Assembly (NCBI GenBank): GCA_023229045.1
Contig: JALOAB010000014.1
Location: 1-23,853, forward strand
Direction: 5' to 3'
Source of the DNA: Fidelibacterota bacterium
GTDB taxonomy: Bacteria > Fidelibacterota > UBA2242
DNA length: 23,853 nucleotides
This document shows positions 8,492 to 15,297 of this stretch, piece after piece. Below the pieces are notes generated by a model. That model was not told the origin of the DNA. It did no database searches and saw only the letters and a list, made by a program, of their open reading frames with translations. The position numbers and the translations under genes are program-made. Every line of letters begins with the position of its first letter. Positions within the stretch are counted from its first letter, which is position 1.

Positions 8492-9853
8492 ATGTCAATG
8501 AATAATACGATTTCTGCTTCAGAATTGAAGTCGCCCAGCGGTTGGTATCGCTGGCTGGTTTTCTTTTTTATCAGTATGGCGATGTTCGGCAATTACTACA
8601 TTTACGACAGTATCAGTCCGCTGGCGGACGTTCTGAAGACGCAGTTGGGCTTTACCGACGCCAACATCGGTTTGTTGAATGCTATTTACAGTTTTCCGAA
8701 TATTATTATGGTATTGGTCGGAGGCTTGATAATCGACCGGGTCGGCACCCGCAAGTCGGTTTTATTTTTTACGTTGCTGGTAATGTTAGGCGCGTTGATT
8801 ACGGCCTGGCGCGGCAACCTGGTTTTAATGGTCACCGGGCGCTTGATTTTCGGATTGGGAGCGGAGTCGATGATCGTGGCGATTACGACTATTCTGGCGC
8901 GTTGGTTCAAGGGCAAGGAATTATCATTCGCTTTCGGACTGAATCTGACTTTTGCCCGGTTGGGTTCGTTTCTGGCGCTCAATTCGCCAACCTGGGGTAA
9001 CAACCTATATACAAGCTGGCAAAAGCCACTTTTCGTAACGGCTGGGGCGGGAGTCGTTGCGGTGGTATTTATTAGTATATATTTTTTTCTGGATTTGATG
9101 GCTTCCCGCCGATTCGTACTTCCCGACGAAGGCCAACAAGACAAGATCAAGATTCGGGAAATTTTCCGGTTTGGAGCCGGATTCTGGTATATCACCGCCC
9201 TGTGTGTTACTTTTTATTCGGCGATGTTTCCTTTCCAGACCTTTGCCATTAAATATTTCCAGGAGGCGCATGGAACGACGCGCGAGGTGGGCGGCAATCT
9301 GTCCAGTATGTTGACTCTGGCGGCTATGGTTTTTACGCCGCTTTTCGGATTGTTGGCTGACCGCACCCGGCGCAAAGCCCTGTTGATGGCGTTTGGTTCA
9401 CTATTGATCATTCCGGTTTATCTGATAATGGCCTATCATGTCGATCTGGCGACGCCCCTGGGAATACACGGCACCCTCAATATTGAAATGAGTTTCTTCG
9501 ATATAAATTCCAGTATTCCGGCTTATCTGATAATTCCCATGGCGATGATGGGAATCGCATTCTCGTTGGTTCCGGCCGTTATGTGGCCGACTGTCGCCCT
9601 GTTGGTGGATAACAGTCGACTCGGAACGGCATACGGTTTGATGACCATGGTTCAGAATATTGGATTATTCAGTTTTAATCTAATAATTGGGATTGCCAAT
9701 GATTTTGCGCAAGCCGGTGCAAGCAATCCGGGCGGCTATAACCTCGGGATGTGGATATTCTCGACTCTCGGATTCTGTGGGTTGATTTTCGCTTTTCTCC
9801 TCGGAAGATTTGAGAAGTCAGCCCGGCAAACCGCCGCCAGCGAGGCGACTTGA
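8492..9853 (+). CDS. MFS transporter, MFSD1-like
   Basis: A 453-residue inner-membrane secondary transporter of the major facilitator superfamily (PF07690), with about twelve hydrophobic segments. The signature between helices 2 and 3 is GGLIIDRVGTRKSV, and the matching one in the second half is GLLADRTRRKALL. The segment ILARWFKGKELSFAFGLNLTFARLGS strongly recalls the MFSD1-type group, some of whose animal members carry dipeptides; the substrate here is not known. The ATG at 8492 follows TAGGTGAATAA, a modest ribosome binding site. It stands alone between its own promoter and the next promoter at 9919. Confidence 0.9.
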   Translation: MSMNNTISASELKSPSGWYRWLVFFFISMAMFGNYYIYDSISPLADVLKTQLGFTDANIGLLNAIYSFPNIIMVLVGGLIIDRVGTRKSVLFFTLLVMLGALITAWRGNLVLMVTGRLIFGLGAESMIVAITTILARWFKGKELSFAFGLNLTFARLGSFLALNSPTWGNNLYTSWQKPLFVTAGAGVVAVVFISIYFFLDLMASRRFVLPDEGQQDKIKIREIFRFGAGFWYITALCVTFYSAMFPFQTFAIKYFQEAHGTTREVGGNLSSMLTLAAMVFTPLFGLLADRTRRKALLMAFGSLLIIPVYLIMAYHVDLATPLGIHGTLNIEMSFFDINSSIPAYLIIPMAMMGIAFSLVPAVMWPTVALLVDNSRLGTAYGLMTMVQNIGLFSFNLIIGIANDFAQAGASNPGGYNLGMWIFSTLGFCGLIFAFLLGRFEKSARQTAASEAT

Positions 9854-9918
9854 TCTTAGCCTCGATCCCGGCTGGCAATTCATTCAACAAAAAATATTTA
9901 AATCCTATTCTAATCGAC

Positions 9919-9949
9919 TTTGACAATCAGTCGGAATTTTGTAGTTTTG
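9919..9949 (+). promoter_or_regulatory. Strong Bacteroidetes-type promoter for the deacetylase operon
   Basis: TTTG (9919-9922), exactly 19 nt, then TAGTTTTG (9942-9949). Both elements and the spacing match the TTTG-N19-TAnnTTTG consensus reported for the Bacteroidetes primary sigma factor. A sigma70 -35 box TTGACA overlaps at 9920-9925 but no TATAAT-like box follows. It is 19 nt before the ATG of the next gene, so the leader would be short. Confidence 0.6.
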
Positions 9950-9968
9950 CGTTGATAAAAAATATAAA

Positions 9969-11120
9969 ATGAAAACGAGCCGCTACTTAAAAAAACCTAC
10001 GAAAGTCATAAAAAAACGTCGTCGGGACGAAAAAAGACTCGGCGCGCTTTTCTTGACAATGGTCGCGGTGCTGATAGTTCTTCTGGCGTATTTTCTGCCG
10101 AAATCGGCGCCCTCCCGGAGCATGTTGTTTTCCGAAGGTAAGAATCGCCTGGTGGAAAATGTGCGCGCTTACCTGCAACAACAAGGCTATCACGAGCTAA
10201 AAGGCTCTGCGGTTGCGCCAGGTCGTGTGACACTGAGTTATGAATTACCCGCCAGTGAAGATAAAGATCTGCTTGCTAAAAAGGTCAATAATTATTTAAA
10301 GCGACAGGGTTTTTTCGTAAAAAAGGTTGACAACATTGCTAAAGACGCCGGCTTTACAATTTTCATTGATTTTCAGACTATCCCGATTGGTACTCTGGCA
10401 TTTATCCGATTGGACAAACCATCCGCTGTCAGGGCGCCTCTCCTGGCAATTAAGCCAAAACTGGTGATTGTTATCGACGACTTTGGCTATAGTAACCAGG
10501 AAGTAATCCGGAATTTTTTAAGATTACCCGGCAAACTGACCGTCTCGGTCATTCCCGGACATCCCTATTCGAAATGGGCGGCCGGCAACGCCAAACTGGC
10601 CGGCAAGGAAGTCATCATTCATATGCCGATGGAACCGGAAGAGGGCAACCTTAAGGGCGGTGAAGACAAATATATGCTTTTGACCAGTATGACGCCGGAT
10701 GAGATAAAGCGACGGATCGAAATGGCTCATGCCGAACTACCCGAGGCGATTGGAATGAACAATCACATGGGCTCTCTTTTTACAGCCGATCCGGAACTGA
10801 TGCAGGTCGTGATAACCAGCCTGAAAGCCAAGGGGCTTTACTTTATCGATAGCCTGACGTCGCCCCGCAGTGTGGCTTACGAAATTGCGACCCGCAATAA
10901 AATTCCGGCGGCACTGCGTTCGGTATTTCTTGATAATGTTAGAGATAAAAGCGAAATTCAGGCGCAATTTGAAAAGGCGATCGAAATAGCCCGGCGCAGT
11001 GGACGGGCAGTAGCTATCGGCCATGTTTATCCGGAAACTCTGGCAGCTTTAAACGATTTGCTAAAGTCAGACCTGATAAACGAAGTCGAGTTGGCCTTCG
11101 CTTCCGAGGTGACTTTTTAA
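9969..11120 (+). CDS. Divergent polysaccharide deacetylase (YibQ/DUF610 family)
   Basis: A 383-residue membrane-anchored envelope protein. A basic N-terminus is followed by one transmembrane helix at about 24-43, then a linker region and the Polysacc_deac_2 domain (PF04748) from about residue 160. The domain starts KLVIVIDDFGYSNQEV, with the D170-D171 pair; IIHMPMEPE, the NNHMGS motif with H266, and GHVYP with H352 are the expected metal and active-site segments. The family resembles NodB deacetylases but its substrate is not settled. It heads a four-gene run: the next start is 9 nt away. It lacks a clear Shine-Dalgarno. Confidence 0.88.
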   Translation: MKTSRYLKKPTKVIKKRRRDEKRLGALFLTMVAVLIVLLAYFLPKSAPSRSMLFSEGKNRLVENVRAYLQQQGYHELKGSAVAPGRVTLSYELPASEDKDLLAKKVNNYLKRQGFFVKKVDNIAKDAGFTIFIDFQTIPIGTLAFIRLDKPSAVRAPLLAIKPKLVIVIDDFGYSNQEVIRNFLRLPGKLTVSVIPGHPYSKWAAGNAKLAGKEVIIHMPMEPEEGNLKGGEDKYMLLTSMTPDEIKRRIEMAHAELPEAIGMNNHMGSLFTADPELMQVVITSLKAKGLYFIDSLTSPRSVAYEIATRNKIPAALRSVFLDNVRDKSEIQAQFEKAIEIARRSGRAVAIGHVYPETLAALNDLLKSDLINEVELAFASEVTF

Positions 11121-11129
11121 GATTATAGA

Positions 11130-11828
11130 ATGCGCTACTTAGAAGTAAATCTTGATCCTTTTCTGACGCTCGCCAATATGAGTGATTCGCCGCTTTATAA
11201 TCCGTTGAATTTGCTTGGGTTTATCGAGGCGGTCGGCGTCGCCGGGATCAGCTACACCAACCGGCCGGAATATGAGAGTCTGATTAATATTACGGCGTTG
11301 CGCTCGATGAGCAAATGTCGTCTCAATATCCGCACTAACATCGAAAATCAGGCTGTTCAGCGGGCTATGTCCGTTAAGCCCGACTTCATCACGCTGGTAA
11401 ATTTAGCCGAAGCCGATTTGACAGTTGATCCAAAGGATCAAATGGTGCGCAACCTCGTCGAAACCATCCAGAGCGCCGAAGATTTCAATTTAGTGTTACG
11501 CCTGAAGCCGGAAATGCGCGACCTGAAATCCGCCTACCGTCTGAAAGTCGATGAAGTGGAACTGGCCACAAACGCCCTGGCCGCCCAGGAATTACAGGCG
11601 GCCTATACTGCGGAGCTTGAAAAAATCATTCTGGCGGCACGTATGGCAACTCATAATCATCTGCGGGTCTCGCTCGGCGGACTATTGCACAAGCGCCTGA
11701 TATTAGCTTTGCTTGAAGTGCTGGACGTAGAATTTATTTCAATTGGCCGGGCTTTGCTTGGTCAGACTCTGATTACCGGACTCGAACCGGCTTTAAGAGA
11801 ATTACTCGCAATTATTGAAAATAGATAA
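11130..11828 (+). CDS. PdxJ-like TIM-barrel protein without the PdxJ catalytic residues
   Basis: The 232-residue protein follows pyridoxine 5'-phosphate synthase (PdxJ) from end to end and has its normal length: EVNLDPFLTL for VNIDHxATL, CRLNIRTNIE for RxNLEMA, LRVSLGGLL for VNAGHGL, and FISIGRALLGQTLITGLEPALREL for ELNIGHAIxxRAxxxGLxxAVxEM. By alignment from memory to E. coli PdxJ, His45 is T43, Glu72 is R68, His193 is G184, His216 is R207 and His12 is P10; only Asn9 and Asp11 equivalents remain. It is unlikely to make pyridoxine phosphate. It may have another ligand or be a scaffold. It sits 9 nt after the deacetylase gene and 16 nt before the asparaginase-like gene, so is almost surely cotranscribed. 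No ribosome binding site is evident. Confidence 0.72.
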   Translation: MRYLEVNLDPFLTLANMSDSPLYNPLNLLGFIEAVGVAGISYTNRPEYESLINITALRSMSKCRLNIRTNIENQAVQRAMSVKPDFITLVNLAEADLTVDPKDQMVRNLVETIQSAEDFNLVLRLKPEMRDLKSAYRLKVDEVELATNALAAQELQAAYTAELEKIILAARMATHNHLRVSLGGLLHKRLILALLEVLDVEFISIGRALLGQTLITGLEPALRELLAIIENR

Positions 11829-11833
11829 AGGAG
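11828..11833 (+). promoter_or_regulatory. Ribosome binding site that sets the asparaginase-like start
   Basis: AAGGAG overlaps the stop codon of the PdxJ-like gene and lies 11 nt before ATG 11845. It makes that ATG the likely start, not the ATG at 11815 which overlaps the previous gene and has no such site. Confidence 0.75.
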
Positions 11834-11844
11834 ATGTTATTAGT

Positions 11845-12828
11845 ATGTTACTGGTAAGTAAGTTTGTTAGAGGAAGCGCCGTGGAAAGTTTTCATATCGG
11901 CTACGCTGTCGTGGTCGATGAGAATGGCGGCGTCTTGTTTTCAGCCGGCGATCCCGAGTATCCAATCTTTATTGATGCGGCCGCCAAGCCCTTTCAGGCG
12001 ATCGCCCTGCTCGAATCCGGTGCGATGGAGAAATACAATTTCAGTGATGAAGAACTGGCCTTGATTTGCGCGACTCACAATGGCGAACACTATCATATCG
12101 ATCTGGCAAATTCCATTTTGAAGAAACTCGATCTCAGTATCGATAATTTGCATTGTGGGATTCATCCGCCCCTGGATCGCCAGAGTTATGAACAATTAGC
12201 CATTCAGGGGCGGCGCCCAACCGCTCTTCACAATGCCCATTCCGGTTCACATGCCGGGATGCTGGCTATCGCCAAAGTCCTGAAATATGAATTGTCGAAT
12301 TACACCGAGATCAACCACCCGGTTCAACAAAAGATTTTTGAGAAAATAAAATTATATTCCGGCAAAGAGCGCATTCCGGTCGCGGTCGATAACAGTAATA
12401 CTCCGACCTACTTTATACCGATTTATAACTTAGCGATGATGTACAAGAAATTGGTGGAAGGCGGCGATGATCACTTGCGGCGTATCTTCCATAGCATGTC
12501 ACTTCATCCGAGGATGATCGGTGGGCGCGGCCGTTTCGATACTGATTTTGGAGCCCTTATGGGTGGACGGGGAGTTTCGAAGGTTGGTGCCGAAGGAGTG
12601 CGCGGCATCGGTCTGAGAAACGATGATAACAACCCGATCGGTATTGCCATTAAAGTTTTAAGCGGGAGTTGGGAAGCCTGTGACTCAATGGCGGTCGCCG
12701 TGTTGAAACACATGCGGTTGATCGACGATGAAACTACTAAAAAGCTCGATAATTATCTGAATGCGGGTGTGAAAAGCTACACCGATGCAGAAGTCGGAAA
12801 ATACGTGACCGAAGTGATTGTCGAGTAG
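11845..12828 (+). CDS. Asparaginase-II-like protein (PF06089) with altered active site
   Basis: A 327-residue member of the Rhizobium-etli-type asparaginase family, not related to the E. coli enzymes. Recognisable blocks are AAAKPFQAIALLESGA, ICATHNGEHYHI, LHNAHSGSHAGML, AVDNSNTPTYFIPI, MIGGRGRFDTDFG and SKVGAEGVRGIGL. Compared from memory with R. etli ReAV, the Ser48-Lys51 pair is A45-K48, Ser80-Lys263 is T77-K246, and zinc ligands Cys135, Lys138 and Cys189 are H132, S135 and S184. The usual NCSGKHA and DGCGxP motifs are thus gone. Asparagine hydrolysis looks doubtful. It follows the PdxJ-like gene by 16 nt and precedes the HAD gene by 18 nt. ATG 11845 is supported by AAGGAG. Confidence 0.8.
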   Translation: MLLVSKFVRGSAVESFHIGYAVVVDENGGVLFSAGDPEYPIFIDAAAKPFQAIALLESGAMEKYNFSDEELALICATHNGEHYHIDLANSILKKLDLSIDNLHCGIHPPLDRQSYEQLAIQGRRPTALHNAHSGSHAGMLAIAKVLKYELSNYTEINHPVQQKIFEKIKLYSGKERIPVAVDNSNTPTYFIPIYNLAMMYKKLVEGGDDHLRRIFHSMSLHPRMIGGRGRFDTDFGALMGGRGVSKVGAEGVRGIGLRNDDNNPIGIAIKVLSGSWEACDSMAVAVLKHMRLIDDETTKKLDNYLNAGVKSYTDAEVGKYVTEVIVE

Positions 12829-12846
12829 CCGCTAAATACATCTTCG

Positions 12847-13470
12847 ATGCGGGGAAAAGTCGATAATATCAAAGTGGTATTTTTTGACCTGGGGAATGTT
12901 ATCGTCAAGGTTAATTATGCCGACATGATCGCTAAAATCGCAGATACGTTTCATATATCCGAAAATTTGATCATGCAACCATCCCTCCTTGCCAGCGAAA
13001 AGGAATTCGAGAGAGGGCGCCTGACCGTTGAGGAACATCTGACAGCCGTAAAAAAGATTTTTAAATCTGACGGCCAGGTTACGATCGATGACCTGGAAAA
13101 AATCTGGCAGGTTGCATTTGACCTGAAGCCAGACGTCTGGCAGATAGTTCAACGACTTCGTAAGCAGGTTCCCCTTTATCTTCTGTCGAATACCAATGCC
13201 CTGCATATCCGGGCTATTCGCCGTAAATATGATATCCTGGACAAAATGGATGGATTAATTTTATCGTATGAGGTTGGTTTTCTCAAGCCCGAACCGCAAA
13301 TCTACGAATATGCATTGCGGAAAACTGGAGTAACCGGTCGGGAAGCTGTCTTTATCGATGATTTACCGGAAAATGTCGCCGGCGCTGAAAAACTTGGTAT
13401 GCACGCCCATCAATTTTCAACTTCACCTGATCTAAAAGAATTTCTACGAAAATTTGGTTTTCGACTCTGA
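12847..13470 (+). CDS. HAD-superfamily phosphatase, YihX-like
   Basis: A 207-residue soluble HAD subfamily IA protein. Motif I is VFFDLGNVIVKV with nucleophile D14; motif II is LLSNTNALH (S114, N115); K147 lies in FLKPEP; the metal-binding acids are D171-D172 in FIDDLPENVAGA. The DLGNV and SNTN forms closely resemble E. coli YihX, a glucose-1-phosphate phosphatase, but HAD substrates cannot be inferred from sequence. In contrast to the HAD at 7205-8005 all catalytic residues are present. It is the last of the four-gene run starting at 9969. No clear ribosome binding site precedes ATG 12847. Confidence 0.88.
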   Translation: MRGKVDNIKVVFFDLGNVIVKVNYADMIAKIADTFHISENLIMQPSLLASEKEFERGRLTVEEHLTAVKKIFKSDGQVTIDDLEKIWQVAFDLKPDVWQIVQRLRKQVPLYLLSNTNALHIRAIRRKYDILDKMDGLILSYEVGFLKPEPQIYEYALRKTGVTGREAVFIDDLPENVAGAEKLGMHAHQFSTSPDLKEFLRKFGFRL

Positions 13471-13572
13471 AAATACCTTCATCACCGCAGAAAAAATATT
13501 AAACTGGCAGTCGAAATTGCATTTTATTTTTAAAACCAATACCTTTAACCCAGAATGAAGGAAACCCCGGAT

Positions 13573-15195
13573 ATGAAAAAAATGCTGGATTTAATCGTTA
13601 AGGTTACTACGCGTTTTATGAGTATTGCCGGAGAGGAGATGGGCTATTGGATCGAGATGGCTCTACAGGATCTGGGTAAATTCTACCAGGTGGATCGCTG
13701 TGGCGTTTTCCTTTTCTCACCGGATGGAAAACAGATGTCCAATACCCACGAATGGTGTGGCAAAGGAGTCGAACCCCAGATCAACCGCTTAAAAAATATT
13801 CCCCTGAAAAATTTCCCCTGGTTGAAAGCTCAATTGCGGCGCAAAACGCCAGTCGTGATCAATAATCTTGAGCGACTGCCGGCTGGGGCCAAAAATGAAA
13901 AACGGGAATTTCAGTCGCGGGAAATTAAGTCCTTGCTGATCGTGCCGATGATCTATAATAAAACCAGGATTGGATTATTAGAATTGGATGTGGTGAAGGC
14001 CCCGCGGCGCTGGCAAAGCCAAGAAGTTGTACTACTTAAAATGATCGCTGATATTTTTACTAGTGCCCTCGAGCGAAAAAAGACTGAAAAAAACCTGACC
14101 GATACCGAATCGCTGTACCAGGTATTTATGAATACGATCAATGAAGGAATCGCCGTTCATCAAAATGACCGTTTTATTTTTATTAATAATAATCTGGCAG
14201 AGATGCTCGGCTTTAAGGTTGATGAACTGATCGGAAAAGATTATCGTGAAATATATACCAGGCGCGGCCTCGATCTTCTCGAAGAACGCCGACGCCTGCG
14301 TCAGCTTGGAAAAAATCCACCTCAGCGCTTTGAAACCACATTCAAATGCAAGGATGGGCATACAATCGATGTGGAAATCAGTTCGGTAGTAACCGATTAT
14401 CGGGGCGCACTGGCAACTTTCAGCGTAATCAATGACATTACCGAATACAAACGGCTCAATCTGGCCCAGCAAACTATGGAAGTAAAATTACTCAAACAAC
14501 AACGGCTGATGGCTTTGACGCTGATGATAAGCGGTATCATTCATAATATAAAAAATACCCTCACGGTGGTCATGGGGCGGGCTCAATTGCTAAAAACCCG
14601 CCTGCCGGAATTAAAAGAGCCGGATATTATCGTCAATAATGTCAAAAAAATCGAATCGCTGTTGACGAGCTTCGTGGAAAAAATTGCCCTCGAGCGGGAA
14701 AATAAAAAGATCCCGATTAATTTAAGCGACTTGTTAAAAAACGAATTGCTATTTCTGGAGACCGAATCATTTTTCAAGACTCAGATTGTGAAAGAGTTAT
14801 ATTTACAACGCGACCTGCCTTCAATCGTCGGTTATTACAGCGACTTTTCGCAGGGCTTGATGAATATCATTCATTGCTGTGTCGAATCGACACGAGACAT
14901 TCCCGAAAAAAAACTGACGATCGAGACCGGCACTGCTCCCGACGCTATTTATGTGGAAATCATAACTACCGGCGAGCCGATTATTTCGGGAAATATCGAA
15001 GAGTTTTTTACTCCCGGTTATTTTCGACCGTCCCAGGGGGTGGATGAATCTACCGACCAGGTCGCACTGACAAAATTCAATCTTTATAATGCCTATATGT
15101 TATTGAACGGTTATGGTGCAAAATTTTCCGCTGTTAATAATCCCGAAGGCGGCACAACCTTCCGAATCCTGTTTCCGGTCGAACAAGATCGGTAA
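13573..15195 (+). CDS. GAF-PAS histidine-kinase-like protein with degenerate ATPase domain
   Basis: The protein has 540 residues from the ATG at 13573, chosen over ATG 13555 because AAGGAA sits 9 nt before it. A GAF domain covers about 15-160 (VDRCGVFLFSPDG, LLIVPMIYNKTRIGLLELDV); a PAS domain about 175-290 (NEGIAVHQNDRFIFINNNLAEMLGF, VINDITEYK); then an H-box GIIHNIKNTLT with H324. No transmembrane segment is seen, so it is cytosolic. The ATPase domain is poor: the N-box reads N431-IIHC-C, with Cys435 at the magnesium Asn, and the D-x-G-x-G box is replaced by ITTGEPI; only the terminal GGTTFRILFP remains. No response regulator is adjacent. It may sense a ligand and act through H324 with another kinase, or by protein contact. 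Confidence 0.8.
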   Translation: MKKMLDLIVKVTTRFMSIAGEEMGYWIEMALQDLGKFYQVDRCGVFLFSPDGKQMSNTHEWCGKGVEPQINRLKNIPLKNFPWLKAQLRRKTPVVINNLERLPAGAKNEKREFQSREIKSLLIVPMIYNKTRIGLLELDVVKAPRRWQSQEVVLLKMIADIFTSALERKKTEKNLTDTESLYQVFMNTINEGIAVHQNDRFIFINNNLAEMLGFKVDELIGKDYREIYTRRGLDLLEERRRLRQLGKNPPQRFETTFKCKDGHTIDVEISSVVTDYRGALATFSVINDITEYKRLNLAQQTMEVKLLKQQRLMALTLMISGIIHNIKNTLTVVMGRAQLLKTRLPELKEPDIIVNNVKKIESLLTSFVEKIALERENKKIPINLSDLLKNELLFLETESFFKTQIVKELYLQRDLPSIVGYYSDFSQGLMNIIHCCVESTRDIPEKKLTIETGTAPDAIYVEIITTGEPIISGNIEEFFTPGYFRPSQGVDESTDQVALTKFNLYNAYMLLNGYGAKFSAVNNPEGGTTFRILFPVEQDR

Positions 15196-15262
15196 GCCTG
15201 GAAAAAGTTACAGATGATTTCAAACCGCCCGATCCTGATATTTAGGGTATTTAATTATTCCG

Positions 15263-15291
15263 GGCCACTGATTATAATTCAATCTGTGGTC
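15263..15291. repeat. Imperfect inverted repeat before the NhaC-type antiporter start
   Basis: GGCCACTGATT (15263-15273) and AATCTGTGGTC (15281-15291) pair over 11 positions, with one T/T mismatch and one G-U pair, around a 7-nt spacer. The right arm ends 6 nt before ATG 15298, where a ribosome binding site would be expected; none is visible. It could be an operator or an RNA hairpin that limits translation. There is no T-run, so it is not a normal terminator. Confidence 0.45.
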
Positions 15292-15297
15292 TAGACT

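Noticed and set aside
8686..9195. 169-residue minus-strand frame opposite the MFS gene
   Set aside because: Shadow of the MFS gene; composition rich in Arg, Thr and Pro and no family motif.
9834..9864. Hairpin CGAGGC/GCCTCG at the MFS stop codon as a terminator
   Set aside because: Six pairs around a 12-nt loop and no following T-run; support is too weak.
9920..9925. TTGACA as the -35 box of a standard sigma70 promoter
   Set aside because: No TATAAT-like box follows at 16-18 nt; the overlapping TTTG with TAGTTTTG at 19 nt fits better.
11815..11844. Earlier ATG for the asparaginase-like gene
   Set aside because: It overlaps the previous gene and lacks a ribosome binding site, while ATG 11845 has AAGGAG and fits the family start.
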